Below, in pieces: positions 9,330 through 17,546 of a DNA stretch of 64,000 nt (its first letter is position 1; each line of letters opens with the position of its first letter). The notes under the pieces were generated by a model. The model was not told where the DNA came from. It saw only the letters and a program-made list of their open reading frames with translations, and did no database searches. The position numbers and the translations under genes were made by a program. Location: contig OZ244895.1 in assembly GCA_965221555.1 (NCBI GenBank), positions 62,001-126,000 of the forward strand, read 5' to 3'. The DNA comes from JAJEAD01 sp965221555 (GTDB taxonomy: Bacteria; Pseudomonadota; Gammaproteobacteria; HK1).

Positions 9330-9680
9330 GAAAATTCACCGCTCTTCTACTGCGGACACCGGAGTGTCCGCATTAGCGAGCCGTACTCCGTCGCGCCGCA
9401 GCGGCTTCGTGTCGGCCACCTGCTCGGCTCCGCAGTCCGAGGCGTAGCTTTCCGGCCGGGCAAGCCATCAATGGCTTGCCCGCTCGCCGGGGGGAAGCGC
9501 CACCGGCGCTTCGCCTGTTTCCGGCTCACCGTTGTGCGTTTTTCGGCGCGTGCGCACCACCATTACGTCATCATGGCGCCCCTTACCGCGCCAAGGCAGC
9601 GGTGAGGGAAAGCGCGTGCGCACCACCACCTCGGCATCATGACTATCGGAGCGGCGGAAAGTCGGTGAAACATCCGGGCT
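9330..9680 (+). repeat. Copy of the TIR-bounded intergenic repeat family, enlarged
   Basis: Forward-orientation copy. It has a worn left end (ATTCACCG, then CTACTGCGGACACC), GCCGTACTCCGTCGCG, GGCTTCGTGTCGGCCACC, and a well-kept right end AAAGTCGGTGAAACATCC at 9658-9675 followed by GGGCT. The middle contains the extra module GCGCTTCGCCTGTTTCCGG also found near 1740, 17050 and 59325, and a perfect hairpin at 9458-9481. A short direct repeat GCGCGTGCGCACCACCA occurs twice within it (from about 9557 and 9613). It lies between the exporter operon and the nitroreductase gene. Confidence 0.7.
9458..9481. repeat. Perfect 11-bp-stem palindrome (GGCAAGCC module)
   Basis: GGGCAAGCCAT, a two-base loop, and ATGGCTTGCCC form a perfect hairpin. 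The same palindrome core GGCAAGCC..GGCTTGCC recurs at 16921-16946 and 17090-17113, always in or beside the larger repeat family. Confidence 0.8.
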
Positions 9681-9798
9681 TTCTTCCCCGGCGCTTGCCC
9701 TTGACTCGGGCGGGCCGGGAGCCCAAGGATGCGGCCCTTCGACCCGCACCACCCGGCGAACGGCGGGGGCGGAAGGCAGCGCCGGAGAACTCGCGACT

Positions 9799-10446
9799 GT
9801 GGATGAGTACAACCTCTTCGAGATCATCGACACCACGCGTTCGATGCGGCGACTCAAGCCCGATCCCGTCCCCGACGAGGTGCTCGAGCGCATCATTTCG
9901 GCCGGGACCAAGGCGCCGAGCGGGCAGAACACCCAGCCCTGGGCTTTCGTGGTGGTGCGCGACGCCGAGCTCAAGCGTTTCGTTCAGCAACGCTACCAGG
10001 CGGTCATGGCGCGGGCGATGGGCGAGCGCCGGCCCGGGCCGGAGGACCGCAGCCCGGGCGCTCGCGCCATGCGGGCGGCCTGGTACCTCGCGGAGCATCT
10101 TCATGAAGCCCCGGTGTTGCTCCTGGTCTGCGGCGAGCGGGACTGGCCTTTCTCGGTCGCGCCCGAGAATCGCCGGGGACTCGCTCCGCCTTCCTACGGC
10201 TCCACGTTTCCCGCGGTGCAGAACATCCTCCTCGCCTGCCGGGCGTTCGGTCTCGGCGCCACCCTCACCACCCTGCACCAGATGTTCGAGACGGAGCTGT
10301 GCGAACGGCTGGGCATACCGGACGCCTTCGGGGTGGTGGCGATGATCCCCATCGGTTACCCCCGGGGGCGCTTCGGGCCGGTACGGCGGCGCCCGGTGCG
10401 AGAGGTCACTCACCTGGACCAATGGGGCATCCCGTGGCCGGGCTGA
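9799..10446 (+). CDS. Nitroreductase-family FMN protein
   Basis: A 215-residue protein of the nitroreductase family, which uses FMN and NAD(P)H to reduce nitro or other electron-poor groups. FMN-binding features are RSMRRLKPDPVPDEVL (about 15-30) and APSGQNTQPWAF (about 38-50), and FGLGATLTTLHQMFE sits at the dimer side. The start is GTG at 9799; an ATG four bases further on is out of frame. It begins about 120 bp after a repeat copy and precedes a DMT transporter gene on the same strand. Substrate cannot be inferred. Confidence 0.87.
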   Translation: MDEYNLFEIIDTTRSMRRLKPDPVPDEVLERIISAGTKAPSGQNTQPWAFVVVRDAELKRFVQQRYQAVMARAMGERRPGPEDRSPGARAMRAAWYLAEHLHEAPVLLLVCGERDWPFSVAPENRRGLAPPSYGSTFPAVQNILLACRAFGLGATLTTLHQMFETELCERLGIPDAFGVVAMIPIGYPRGRFGPVRRRPVREVTHLDQWGIPWPG

Positions 10447-10559
10447 GGCGCGCCGCATCCGCCGTGCGGAGGCCCTTTGCTTCGGCGTGCCCCGGCTTCC
10501 CGGCATCCTCTCTCGCTCCGTCCGGCGCGGGACGCTGACTCCATCACCACACCCTCCCC

Positions 10560-11513
10560 TTGGCTCCTCGTTTCACCCACCACCCCCGCGCACGCCTGCT
10601 CATCGGCTCCATCGCGGGCCTGACCGCGGGCGCCGGCTACGGCGCCGCCCTCGCCCTCTCCCGGCTCACCTACGACCACGGCTTCACTCCCGCCGGCCTT
10701 TCGCTGCTGCGCTACGTGTCCCTGGTCGTAGTGCTCGGCATCTGGCTCGCGGCGAAGCGAAGGTTTCGTCGGCTCCGCCCCGGAGTTCTCGGGACGATGC
10801 TGCTGCTCGGCGTCTTCAGCTACATGATCACCGTCTTCAACCTCTCCTCCATCGTCTATATCCCGGTCAGCCTCACGACCATCGTCTTCTACACCCACCC
10901 GGCGCTCGTGGTGCTCGCGACCGCCGCGTGCTTGCGCGTGCGCGTCAATCCCGTGGAGTTCGCCGCGGTCGCCGCGGCCTTCTGTGGACTCTTCATCGCT
11001 CTGGAGGTCTCCTTCACCTCCCTTCACCCCCTGGGCCTCGTCTTCGCGGGAGCGTCCGCGCTGACCTGCGCCGTCATGTACGTGGTGACCAATCGTCTTC
11101 TGGACGCCACCGACTTCATCGAGGTCACTTTCTACATGGCGATCACCGCCGCCCTGCTCTCCGCGCTCAACCTGGTGGCGGAGGGAGGCATGGTGATGCC
11201 CGATTCGCTGGACGGAGTGGCGATCGCCGCCCTCGTGACCGTGCTCTTCATGATCGCAATCACCACCATGTTCCTCGCCATCGAGATGGTGGGGTCGATT
11301 CCGACCGCGATGCTCACCAACGTGGAGCCTCTGACGGCGATCGCGGTCGCGGTAATGGTGCTCGGAGAACCCCTGCCCGTCGCGGTCGCGTTCGGCGCGT
11401 TGATCGTGATATCCGCGATCCTGCTCCTGCAGGCGTCGCGCGCCCAGCGGGGAGCATCGGAGTCCGCCCGGACGAGGATCACCGCCCCTGTGTCCACGGC
11501 CCATCGCCGCTGA
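10560..11513 (+). CDS. EamA/DMT-superfamily transporter
   Basis: A 317-residue polytopic membrane protein with about ten hydrophobic helices in two similar halves, as in EamA-domain metabolite exporters. Typical helix phrases include LIGSIAGLTAGAGYGAALALS near the start and IPTAMLTNVEPLTAIAVAVMVLGEPL near the end; the latter (NVEPL.A......GE) is the conserved second EamA motif. The chosen start is TTG at 10560; no ATG lies in frame ahead of the first helix. The direction and cargo of transport are unknown. Confidence 0.85.
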   Translation: MAPRFTHHPRARLLIGSIAGLTAGAGYGAALALSRLTYDHGFTPAGLSLLRYVSLVVVLGIWLAAKRRFRRLRPGVLGTMLLLGVFSYMITVFNLSSIVYIPVSLTTIVFYTHPALVVLATAACLRVRVNPVEFAAVAAAFCGLFIALEVSFTSLHPLGLVFAGASALTCAVMYVVTNRLLDATDFIEVTFYMAITAALLSALNLVAEGGMVMPDSLDGVAIAALVTVLFMIAITTMFLAIEMVGSIPTAMLTNVEPLTAIAVAVMVLGEPLPVAVAFGALIVISAILLLQASRAQRGASESARTRITAPVSTAHRR

Positions 11514-11767
11514 CCGGCCTTGCCGGCGGCCCGCGGGCCGTGTTTCACCGAGTCACGAGAGCCAAGGGCGCGCAGATGCCGACAGGGGCAAGGACGGCCC
11601 CGAGTCAGGCCGCGCACGCGTTACGGGGGCCCGCCGTCCCGCACCCCGGCTCGTGATCGACGCCACTCCGGCCGGCGAGCACACACCCACCACCGTGAGT
11701 CGGTGAAATGCGGAGCCTGGCGCTTGAAGCTACCAGATATCGCCGAGAGGTTGCGGCCGGGGGCCCT

Positions 11768-12733
11768 TCAGGCCGGAGCGGCCACCACGTTGACCGGCTG
11801 GCCCTCGAAGTAGCGCACGAGACACTCCACCGCGATGTCGTGGAGGGCGACGGTCGCCTCCGGGGTGTTGTAGCCCACGTGCGGGCTCAGCACCACGTTC
11901 TCGAGCTCGAGGAAGGGATGGGACACCGGCAGGGGCTCCTCCCGGTAGACGTCGATCCCCGCGGCCCGGAGCCGTCCGCTGCGCAGCGCCTCGACCAGTG
12001 CGGCCTCGTCGACCAGCTCTCCACGCGCGGTGTTGACGAGCACCGCGCCCGCTTTCATGCGGGCGAGCGCGGCGGCGTCGATCATGCCCTCGGTCTCGGG
12101 CGTCCCCGCCACATGGAGCGAGACGACATCGCACTCGGCAAGCAGACGATCGAGGTCGACAAACTCGACCCTCGCCGCCCGTGCCCGCTGCGGATCGGGA
12201 TTCCGTGTCCAGGCCAGCACCTCCATTCCGACCGCCCGGGCGAGCGCGGCGAAGCGCCGTCCGATGCCGCCGAAACCGACGACTCCGACCCGCCGGCCTG
12301 CAAGCTCCATGCCCATCGACGACTGGTTCCAGCTTCCCGCGCGGAGATCCGCATCGAGGCGCGGCAGATTCCGCGCGGCCGCAAACAGCAGGGCGAGCGC
12401 GTGCTCCGCCACCGTGTTGTCCGAGTATCCCGGGCAGTTGCACACGGTGATGCCCTTCTTCGCGGCCTGCGGCAGATCGACGAAGCGGGCCGCGCCGATC
12501 CCGGTGAAGACGACGAGCTCGAGCGCGGGCGCCGCCAGCATCACCTCGGCCGGAAGATCCCACCCGAGCAGCATCGCCCGCGCGTCCCCGATGCGGCGCA
12601 GGTACGCCTCGTCGCTTTCCGGACGCCCGTAGTGCACGGCGAGGCCCCCGAGGGCGTCGAGCCGCTGCCTGCTCACCTCGCTCAGCTCGTCATCGAGATT
12701 CTCACCCGCGTCGGGATAGACGATCTTCGGCAC
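11768..12733 (-). CDS. D-isomer-specific 2-hydroxyacid dehydrogenase
   Basis: A 321-residue NAD(P)-dependent dehydrogenase of the D-2-hydroxyacid family (phosphoglycerate or glyoxylate/hydroxypyruvate type). The nucleotide-binding motif is VGVVGFGGIGRRFA (about 148-161). Catalytic residues are Arg in NTARGELVDE, Glu in YREEPLP and His in LSPHVGYN. The start is GTG at 12733, preceded by AGGGGGTG; an adjacent ATG is out of frame. There is no ACT domain, so it is not a regulated SerA. It is oriented against the preceding transporter gene and could act on keto acids from the amino-acid enzymes nearby, which is inference. Confidence 0.88.
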   Translation of the reverse strand: MPKIVYPDAGENLDDELSEVSRQRLDALGGLAVHYGRPESDEAYLRRIGDARAMLLGWDLPAEVMLAAPALELVVFTGIGAARFVDLPQAAKKGITVCNCPGYSDNTVAEHALALLFAAARNLPRLDADLRAGSWNQSSMGMELAGRRVGVVGFGGIGRRFAALARAVGMEVLAWTRNPDPQRARAARVEFVDLDRLLAECDVVSLHVAGTPETEGMIDAAALARMKAGAVLVNTARGELVDEAALVEALRSGRLRAAGIDVYREEPLPVSHPFLELENVVLSPHVGYNTPEATVALHDIAVECLVRYFEGQPVNVVAAPA

Positions 12734-13050
12734 CCATCACCCCCTGTAGCGACATGCTCGGACCGGCGCACGACCAATAGTACCGTCAGGAGCCAATCAT
12801 CGGTCCGGTGCAATGGCGCATAGTGGGTCGGCGTCGATGAACACCGACGCGATGGCCCATGACGAGGACTTGGTAACGGCAGGAGGTCCGGCGGAGACGC
12901 TTCGAGGAGGCGGCGTGGCGGTCGGGTGTTGGGGCGTGAGCGCCCGTTCCGCGCTTTCGCTTTCCGGCGTCTCCGGTCGGGGGTCGGTTTGACCCGATCC
13001 GGGCCTGCCCGGATACTCCGCGCGGGAAAGGCGCCACCGCGGGACACGAG
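12734..13050. other. Gene-free stretch with a small perfect palindrome
   Basis: About 317 bp between divergently oriented genes. At 12997-13014 there is a perfect inverted repeat, ATCCGGGC with a 2-bp centre and GCCCGGAT, about 40 bp ahead of the lipoprotein start; it could be an operator. No tract of T follows it, so it is not a standard terminator. Nothing else is recognisable. Confidence 0.4.
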
Positions 13051-13776
13051 ATGCCGCATGACTTCGTGATCGCCAGCTTCAACGATGTCTCCGGTGGCCA
13101 CCGGAAAGGCCACCTCCCGATCCGAGCAGGGCGCAAGGAACGCGGCCGCGGTCATCGGGCCTGGCGGTGCGTCACGCTGCTCGTCGCCGTCGCCCTGTTC
13201 GCCGCGGGTTGCGCCAAGCCGACCCCGCAGGGACAGTCGGACATCTGCACGGTGTTCGATCAGTTCCCCGACTGGTACGACCATGCCCGCACTTCGGCCG
13301 AGAAGTGGGGCACGCCCATCCACATCCAGATGGCCATCGTGCGCCACGAGTCGAGCTTCCGCAGCCACGCCAAGCCGCCCATGGAGTGGGCCTGGTTCAT
13401 CCCGCTCGGGCGCCCCTCGTCGGCGAAGGGTTACGCCCAGGCGCAGAACCCGGCATGGGGCGACTATGTGTCGGAACGAGGACGCCTCTTCAAGAGCCGC
13501 TCCGACATGAAGGACGCACTCGATTTCATCGGCTGGTACAACTACAAGACGTGGCGCGAGCTCAAGATCTCGCGGCAGGACGCCTACAACCTCTACCTCG
13601 CCTACCACGAAGGCCGGGGCGGCTACCGGCGCGGCACGTGGAAGAACAAACCCAAGGTGCAGCAGGTGGCGAAACGGGTCGCGGACACCGCGTCACAGTA
13701 CGAAAGGCAGCTCGCGCGCTGCGAGTCGAACTTCCGCTGCGATGCCTGGTACCAGATATGGCCTTTCTGCAACTGA
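13051..13776 (+). CDS. Lipoprotein with transglycosylase SLT-like domain
   Basis: A 241-residue secreted lipoprotein. A long basic N-region is followed by a hydrophobic core and the lipobox LFAAGC with the lipidated Cys at residue 54, so it is likely anchored in a membrane facing the periplasm. The mature part has the SLT lytic-transglycosylase pattern: the putative catalytic Glu is E100 in AIVRHESSFRSHAK, with LAYHEGRGGY further on. Four C-terminal cysteines (CESNFRC and ..PFC) may form disulfides. The signal peptide is unusually long from this ATG, and a later non-ATG start is possible. It likely trims peptidoglycan. Confidence 0.8.
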   Translation: MPHDFVIASFNDVSGGHRKGHLPIRAGRKERGRGHRAWRCVTLLVAVALFAAGCAKPTPQGQSDICTVFDQFPDWYDHARTSAEKWGTPIHIQMAIVRHESSFRSHAKPPMEWAWFIPLGRPSSAKGYAQAQNPAWGDYVSERGRLFKSRSDMKDALDFIGWYNYKTWRELKISRQDAYNLYLAYHEGRGGYRRGTWKNKPKVQQVAKRVADTASQYERQLARCESNFRCDAWYQIWPFCN

Positions 13777-13990
13777 CGCACCGGGCCTCGTATGCGTCAA
13801 GCATCAATCGAAGTCCGATCGACAGGTTGCGTACCGAACAACCCTCTGAAACCGGGATCTGCTTCGGGCCACCACCCCGAGCGCGGCGTGCGACGGCCGG
13901 TCTCGGGGCTCGCTTGAATCCGCACGCCCGACCGGCAACGACTCCGCGAAGCGATGCGCCGCCCCGGACACCGGCGTCAGGAGCAAGACG

Positions 13991-14731
13991 ATGAGAGACT
14001 ACTACGGCTGGCGCGCCCGCATCGGGCTCATCTATCCCGCCGCGTGCTGCGTGATGGAGCCCGAGCTCTACGCCATGGCGCCGGAAGGGGTGACAATCCA
14101 CACCGCGCGGCTGACGCTCGCCGATGCGACCATGAACGGACTCTCCAACATGATGGCCGACGATGGCCTGGAGCGGGCGGCGAGCCTGCTCGCCCAGGCG
14201 CCCCTGCACGCGATCACCTTTGGCGGCACCAGCGCGTCCTTTCTCGAGGGCATCGGCTACGACTGGAAGGTCTGCGAGAGGATTGCCGCACTGGCTCCGG
14301 GCATTCCCGCCTCGACCACCTCGACCGCGGCGCTTCGGGCCCTGCGGGCGCTCGGCGCGAAACGGGTGAGCTTCGTCGGACCCTACCTGGAAGACATCAC
14401 CGAGCGGGGCCGGATCTTCTTCGACGCCAACGGATTCGAGGTCACCGGCGCCCACGCCATGGGGATCAGCAGCAACCCCGGGCTCGAGGCACTGCCCCTC
14501 GAACGGGTGTACGAGTTCGCTCGCGAGCGGGCAGAGCCCCGCGCGGACGCGGTCTTCATAAGCTGCACCGGAATCCGGACCGTCGGCGCAATCGAGAGCC
14601 TCGAGGAGGATCTCGGCGTACCGGTGGTGAGCGCGAACCAGGCGACGTTCTGGGACGCGTTGCGCCTCGCGGGGGTGCGGGACCGCGTGAAGGGCTTCGG
14701 GACTCTCTTCGAACACGATACGCCCGAGTAG
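13991..14731 (+). CDS. Asp/Glu racemase-superfamily protein (arylmalonate decarboxylase / maleate isomerase-like)
   Basis: A 246-residue protein resembling maleate cis-trans isomerases and arylmalonate decarboxylases. These use one or two cysteines at mirror positions for proton transfer. Only the C-terminal one is present here, C192 in FISCTGIRTV; the N-terminal site reads ITFGGTSASF, with G79 where isomerases and racemases have Cys. This Gly/Cys pairing is the arrangement known from arylmalonate decarboxylase. AGGAG precedes the ATG. It sits ahead of a binding-protein gene of the peptide/solute ABC class. Decarboxylase activity is inference from the active-site pattern. Confidence 0.8.
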   Translation: MRDYYGWRARIGLIYPAACCVMEPELYAMAPEGVTIHTARLTLADATMNGLSNMMADDGLERAASLLAQAPLHAITFGGTSASFLEGIGYDWKVCERIAALAPGIPASTTSTAALRALRALGAKRVSFVGPYLEDITERGRIFFDANGFEVTGAHAMGISSNPGLEALPLERVYEFARERAEPRADAVFISCTGIRTVGAIESLEEDLGVPVVSANQATFWDALRLAGVRDRVKGFGTLFEHDTPE

Positions 14732-15238
14732 CCGGCCGCCGCGGGTACCGTCGCCTTCGCCGTGCCATCCGGGAGGATGGCCGAGCGAAGAGCTGACAGC
14801 AGCAGTCCACCGATTCGCAAGATCAAGGGCGCGCAGCCCGGGATATGGAGGCTGGCGGAAGCGACGACGTCTGGCCCCGCACCCGCGCACCGTGCAGGGT
14901 GGCGACTGACGCCAAGGCGGCGGTTATTGCGCAGCCTGCGGCGGGATCCGGGGTCCGCCCGGCGGCCCGATCCGGATCACCTATACTCTTCCGTCGACCC
15001 GGAAGAACGCCGACGCGACATCGGCCGCGACGGGTTTCGGGTCCATGTCTCCACCTGCGCCGTCAGAAAGCGAAGGGAGAGAGCGAGAACGTGCCCACGC
15101 CCTGCGCAACGGGAACCGAAGAAGGAGAACATCGAGGCATCAAGAAGCCCGAGCATGTGAGATTGCGCCGCCGCGAGCGGGTACACCGTCCTTCGGAGGC
15201 TCGAGAGAAGCCTTGCCTCTCACACAGGAGTACTTGAA
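14732..15238. other. Gene-free leader region of the binding-protein gene
   Basis: About 500 bp without a convincing coding frame. TATACT at 14982-14987 resembles a -10 box but no good -35 is seen at the right distance. An AGGAG ribosome site lies at about 15226, ten bases before the GTG start of the binding-protein gene. The rest is GC-rich and featureless. Confidence 0.4.
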
Positions 15239-16858
15239 GTGATCAACCCATCAGACCACTCTTATCGCGCATCCGAAATGAAACGCATGCGGGAGGGTTT
15301 CGAGCGAGGGAATCTCACCCGCCGCGAGTTCATGCAGGGGCTCATGGCACTCGGGATCGGCGCGGCCAGCGCGGGCGCCTTCCTGGCGACGTCGCGCGAC
15401 GTACGGGCCATGACTCCCAAACGAGGCGGCCGCCTGCGCTTCGCCTGGAACGTGCACGGACCCACCGACACCCTGGATCCCATCCTGGTAATCGGGGCGA
15501 CCGACTACATCCGGATTCGGGCCTACTACAACAGCCTGGTGCGCTTCAACGACGACCTCACCCTCTCGCCCGAGCTCGCGGAGGAGTGGAGCGCGAACGA
15601 TGCGGTCACCGAGTGGACCTTCAAGCTGCGGCAAGGCGTCGAGTTCCACAACGGCAAGACTCTGGACGCTGACGACGTCGTCTACTCCATGAACCGGCAT
15701 CTGGGCCCGGACTCCGTCTCGAAGGGCAAGTCCCTCGTCAGCATGGTCACGGAGTGGAAGAAGATCGACCGCTACACCGTGAAGGCGATCATGGACTCGC
15801 CCAACGCCGACCTGCCGGCCGCGCTCGGCACCTTCCACTTCAAGATCATCGAGAACGGGGCCGAGGGCGAGTACTTCCACAAGCCCAACGGCACCGGACC
15901 CTTCAAGTCGCAGGAATTCAATCCCGGCATTCGCGCGCTCGGCGTGCGCAACGAGAACTACTGGGTGGACGGGAGACCCTACCTCGACGAGCTCGAGACC
16001 TTCGGCATCACCGACCCCGCGGCCCGCACCAACGCCGCCATCGCCGGTGACGTGGACGTGGCGGGCGCCCCCGACCCCAACGCGTTCAAGCTGATCGAAC
16101 AGGCCGACAACGTCGAGCTGCTCTCGATTCCGTCCGCGAACCTCACCGGAATCGTGTGCATGGTGGACCGACCTCCCGGCAACAACCCCGACTTCGTGCT
16201 CGGGCTCAAGTACCTGCAGAACCGCGAACGGATCGTGCGCACCCTGATGAAGGGGCACGCCATCGTCGGCAACGACCACCCGATCTCGCCGGCCTACCCC
16301 GACCACTGCTCGGAACTCGAGATCCGGGAGTACGACCCCGACAAGGCGAAGTTCCACCTCCAGAAATCGGGCATCAGCGAGGCCACCGTACTCGCCGGTG
16401 AAGTGCGCCCCGGGGTCACCGACTTCTGTCTGATGCTGCAGGCGGAGGCGAGAAAGGTCGGATTCACCCTCAACGTCAAGAAGGTGCCGACCGACGGCTA
16501 TTGGGGCACGGTGTGGATGAACACTCCGGTGTGCGCCACGGGCTGGAACATGCGCCCGAGCGCGAACCTGATGCTCACCCTCGCCTACAAGTCCGACGCG
16601 GCGTGGAACGAGTCGCAGTGGAGTCACCCGCGATTCGACCAGCTCCTGCTGGAGTCGCGGGCGGAAAAGGATGCCGCCAGGCGCCACGAGATGTACTGCG
16701 AGATGCAGCGGCTCATCCGGGACGAGGGCGGGCAGCTCATCCCTTGCCACATCAACTACGTGGACGCGGTGAGCAAGAAGGTCCGGGGCCTCGGCGCGGT
16801 GCCGCTCAGCAACGCGAGCGGTTGCGAGTGGCCCGAGTTCGCCTGGCTCGATGCCTGA
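15239..16858 (+). CDS. ABC transporter substrate-binding protein, family 5 (peptide/solute)
   Basis: A 539-residue periplasmic binding protein of the SBP_bac_5 (DppA/OppA-like) family. The N-terminus carries a Tat-type leader, NLTRREFMQGLMALGIGAAS, so export is probably by the twin-arginine route. Family features include LSPELAEEWSANDAVTEWTF and FKLRQGVEFHNGKTLDADDV. It has no permease or ATPase genes beside it; the next gene is a proline-racemase-family enzyme and cupin, suggesting but not proving a hydroxyproline- or amino-acid-related ligand. Start GTG at 15239 with AGGAG upstream; two repeat copies follow the stop. Confidence 0.88.
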   Translation: MINPSDHSYRASEMKRMREGFERGNLTRREFMQGLMALGIGAASAGAFLATSRDVRAMTPKRGGRLRFAWNVHGPTDTLDPILVIGATDYIRIRAYYNSLVRFNDDLTLSPELAEEWSANDAVTEWTFKLRQGVEFHNGKTLDADDVVYSMNRHLGPDSVSKGKSLVSMVTEWKKIDRYTVKAIMDSPNADLPAALGTFHFKIIENGAEGEYFHKPNGTGPFKSQEFNPGIRALGVRNENYWVDGRPYLDELETFGITDPAARTNAAIAGDVDVAGAPDPNAFKLIEQADNVELLSIPSANLTGIVCMVDRPPGNNPDFVLGLKYLQNRERIVRTLMKGHAIVGNDHPISPAYPDHCSELEIREYDPDKAKFHLQKSGISEATVLAGEVRPGVTDFCLMLQAEARKVGFTLNVKKVPTDGYWGTVWMNTPVCATGWNMRPSANLMLTLAYKSDAAWNESQWSHPRFDQLLLESRAEKDAARRHEMYCEMQRLIRDEGGQLIPCHINYVDAVSKKVRGLGAVPLSNASGCEWPEFAWLDA

Positions 16859-16920
16859 GAACGCGGAGTTTCCCGACATCGATGGTGACAAGGCGCCGGT
16901 GGCGCGAGTGGACCGGGAAG

Positions 16921-16946
16921 CCGGCAAGCCACGGATGGCTTGCCGG
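16921..16946. repeat. Perfect 10-bp-stem palindrome (GGCAAGCC module)
   Basis: CCGGCAAGCC, loop ACGGAT, GGCTTGCCGG. It starts about 60 bp after the binding-protein stop codon and just before the repeat copy at 16958. As RNA it could fold into a strong hairpin and may end or stabilise the upstream transcript, though no T tract follows. Confidence 0.75.
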
Positions 16947-16957
16947 GCCGGAGAGCT

Positions 16958-17247
16958 TAGCCCGCATGTTTCACGGATTTTCGTAGCGAGGGCGCCAAGA
17001 TGCCGTGATAGTGGGGTGCACGGACCGAAAGACGCTGAAGGGCGAGCCGGAAACAGACGAAGCGCCGGTGGCGCTTCGTCCCGGCGAGCGGGCAAGCCAA
17101 GGATGGCTTGCCCGGCCTGCAAGCGAAGCAGGGACTGCGAAGCGCAGCAGGTAGCCGACACTACGTCGAAGCGGCTTGAGGGAGTACAGCCCACTAGCGC
17201 TAGCATATTGGCGTCCGCAGTAGGAAATCGGTGAAATTTGCGGGTTA
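16958..17247 (-). repeat. TIR-bounded intergenic repeat, reverse orientation, with nested module
   Basis: The left end TAGCCCGCATGTTTCACGG and the right end GGTGAAATTTGCGGGTTA are near-complementary; TA is present at both outer edges. Inside, in the reverse sense, are GGCGCCAAGATGCCGTGATA, CGGACCGAAAGACGCTGAAG, GTAGCCGACACTACGTCGAA, GCGGCTTGAGGGAGTACAGC and GCATATTGGCGTCCGCAGTA, the same words as in the copies at 41001 and 43009. About 110 bp of extra DNA (17041-17150) carrying the GCCGGAAACAGACGAAGCGC module and a GGCAAGCC palindrome interrupt the shorter form of the element. Confidence 0.8.
17090..17113. repeat. Palindrome (GGCAAGCC module) nested in the repeat
   Basis: GGGCAAGCC, loop AAGGAT, GGCTTGCCC. 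It lies inside the repeat copy at 16958-17247, in the extra segment that the shorter copies lack. Confidence 0.75.
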
Positions 17248-17264
17248 GACCCAAGAACTGTGCA

Positions 17265-17370
17265 GCGATGCAGGTAGCCGACATTGCGTCGATGCGGCGC
17301 GACGCAGTGCGGCCCGCAACCGCGAGCGTACTGGCGTCCGCCGGCTGAGCAATTGGTCAAGTATTGCGCT
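17265..17370 (-). repeat. Partial second copy of the repeat family
   Basis: Right behind the copy ending at 17247 come CAGGTAGCCGACATTGCGTC, CGATGCGGCGCGACGCAG and GAGCGTACTGGCGTCCGCCG, which match the right-hand half of the reverse-oriented element. The end of the match is eroded (AATTGGTCAAGTATTGCGC in place of AAATCGGTGAAATTTGCGG). This suggests a local duplication or a second insertion that later decayed. Confidence 0.6.
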
Positions 17371-17546
17371 CAGGGCGGTGAAACAGGGGCATGGCGGCGA
17401 CCTCGCCGCACGAGAGCCTGGGTCATGCGTCATGGGCCCGATGCATGAAACCCCATCGACCTGGCAAGTGAAGGAAGCGCGAGCGCTCCGCGCGGCCCAC
17501 CTCCTTTCCCGAAGCACCAGGCTGCGATGACGGAGCAAGCCAGACC

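Noticed and set aside
9557..9640. GCGCGTGCGCACCACCA direct repeats as a possible origin or integration site
   Set aside because: Only two copies, inside a known repeat element, with no adjacent replication or integrase gene.
12997..13014. Palindrome as a rho-independent terminator
   Set aside because: No T tract follows and it is upstream of a start codon; kept only as a possible operator.
15251..17284. Long reverse frame opposite the binding-protein gene
   Set aside because: Antisense to a strongly supported SBP gene and composed of Val/Arg/Gly-rich sequence without domain pattern.
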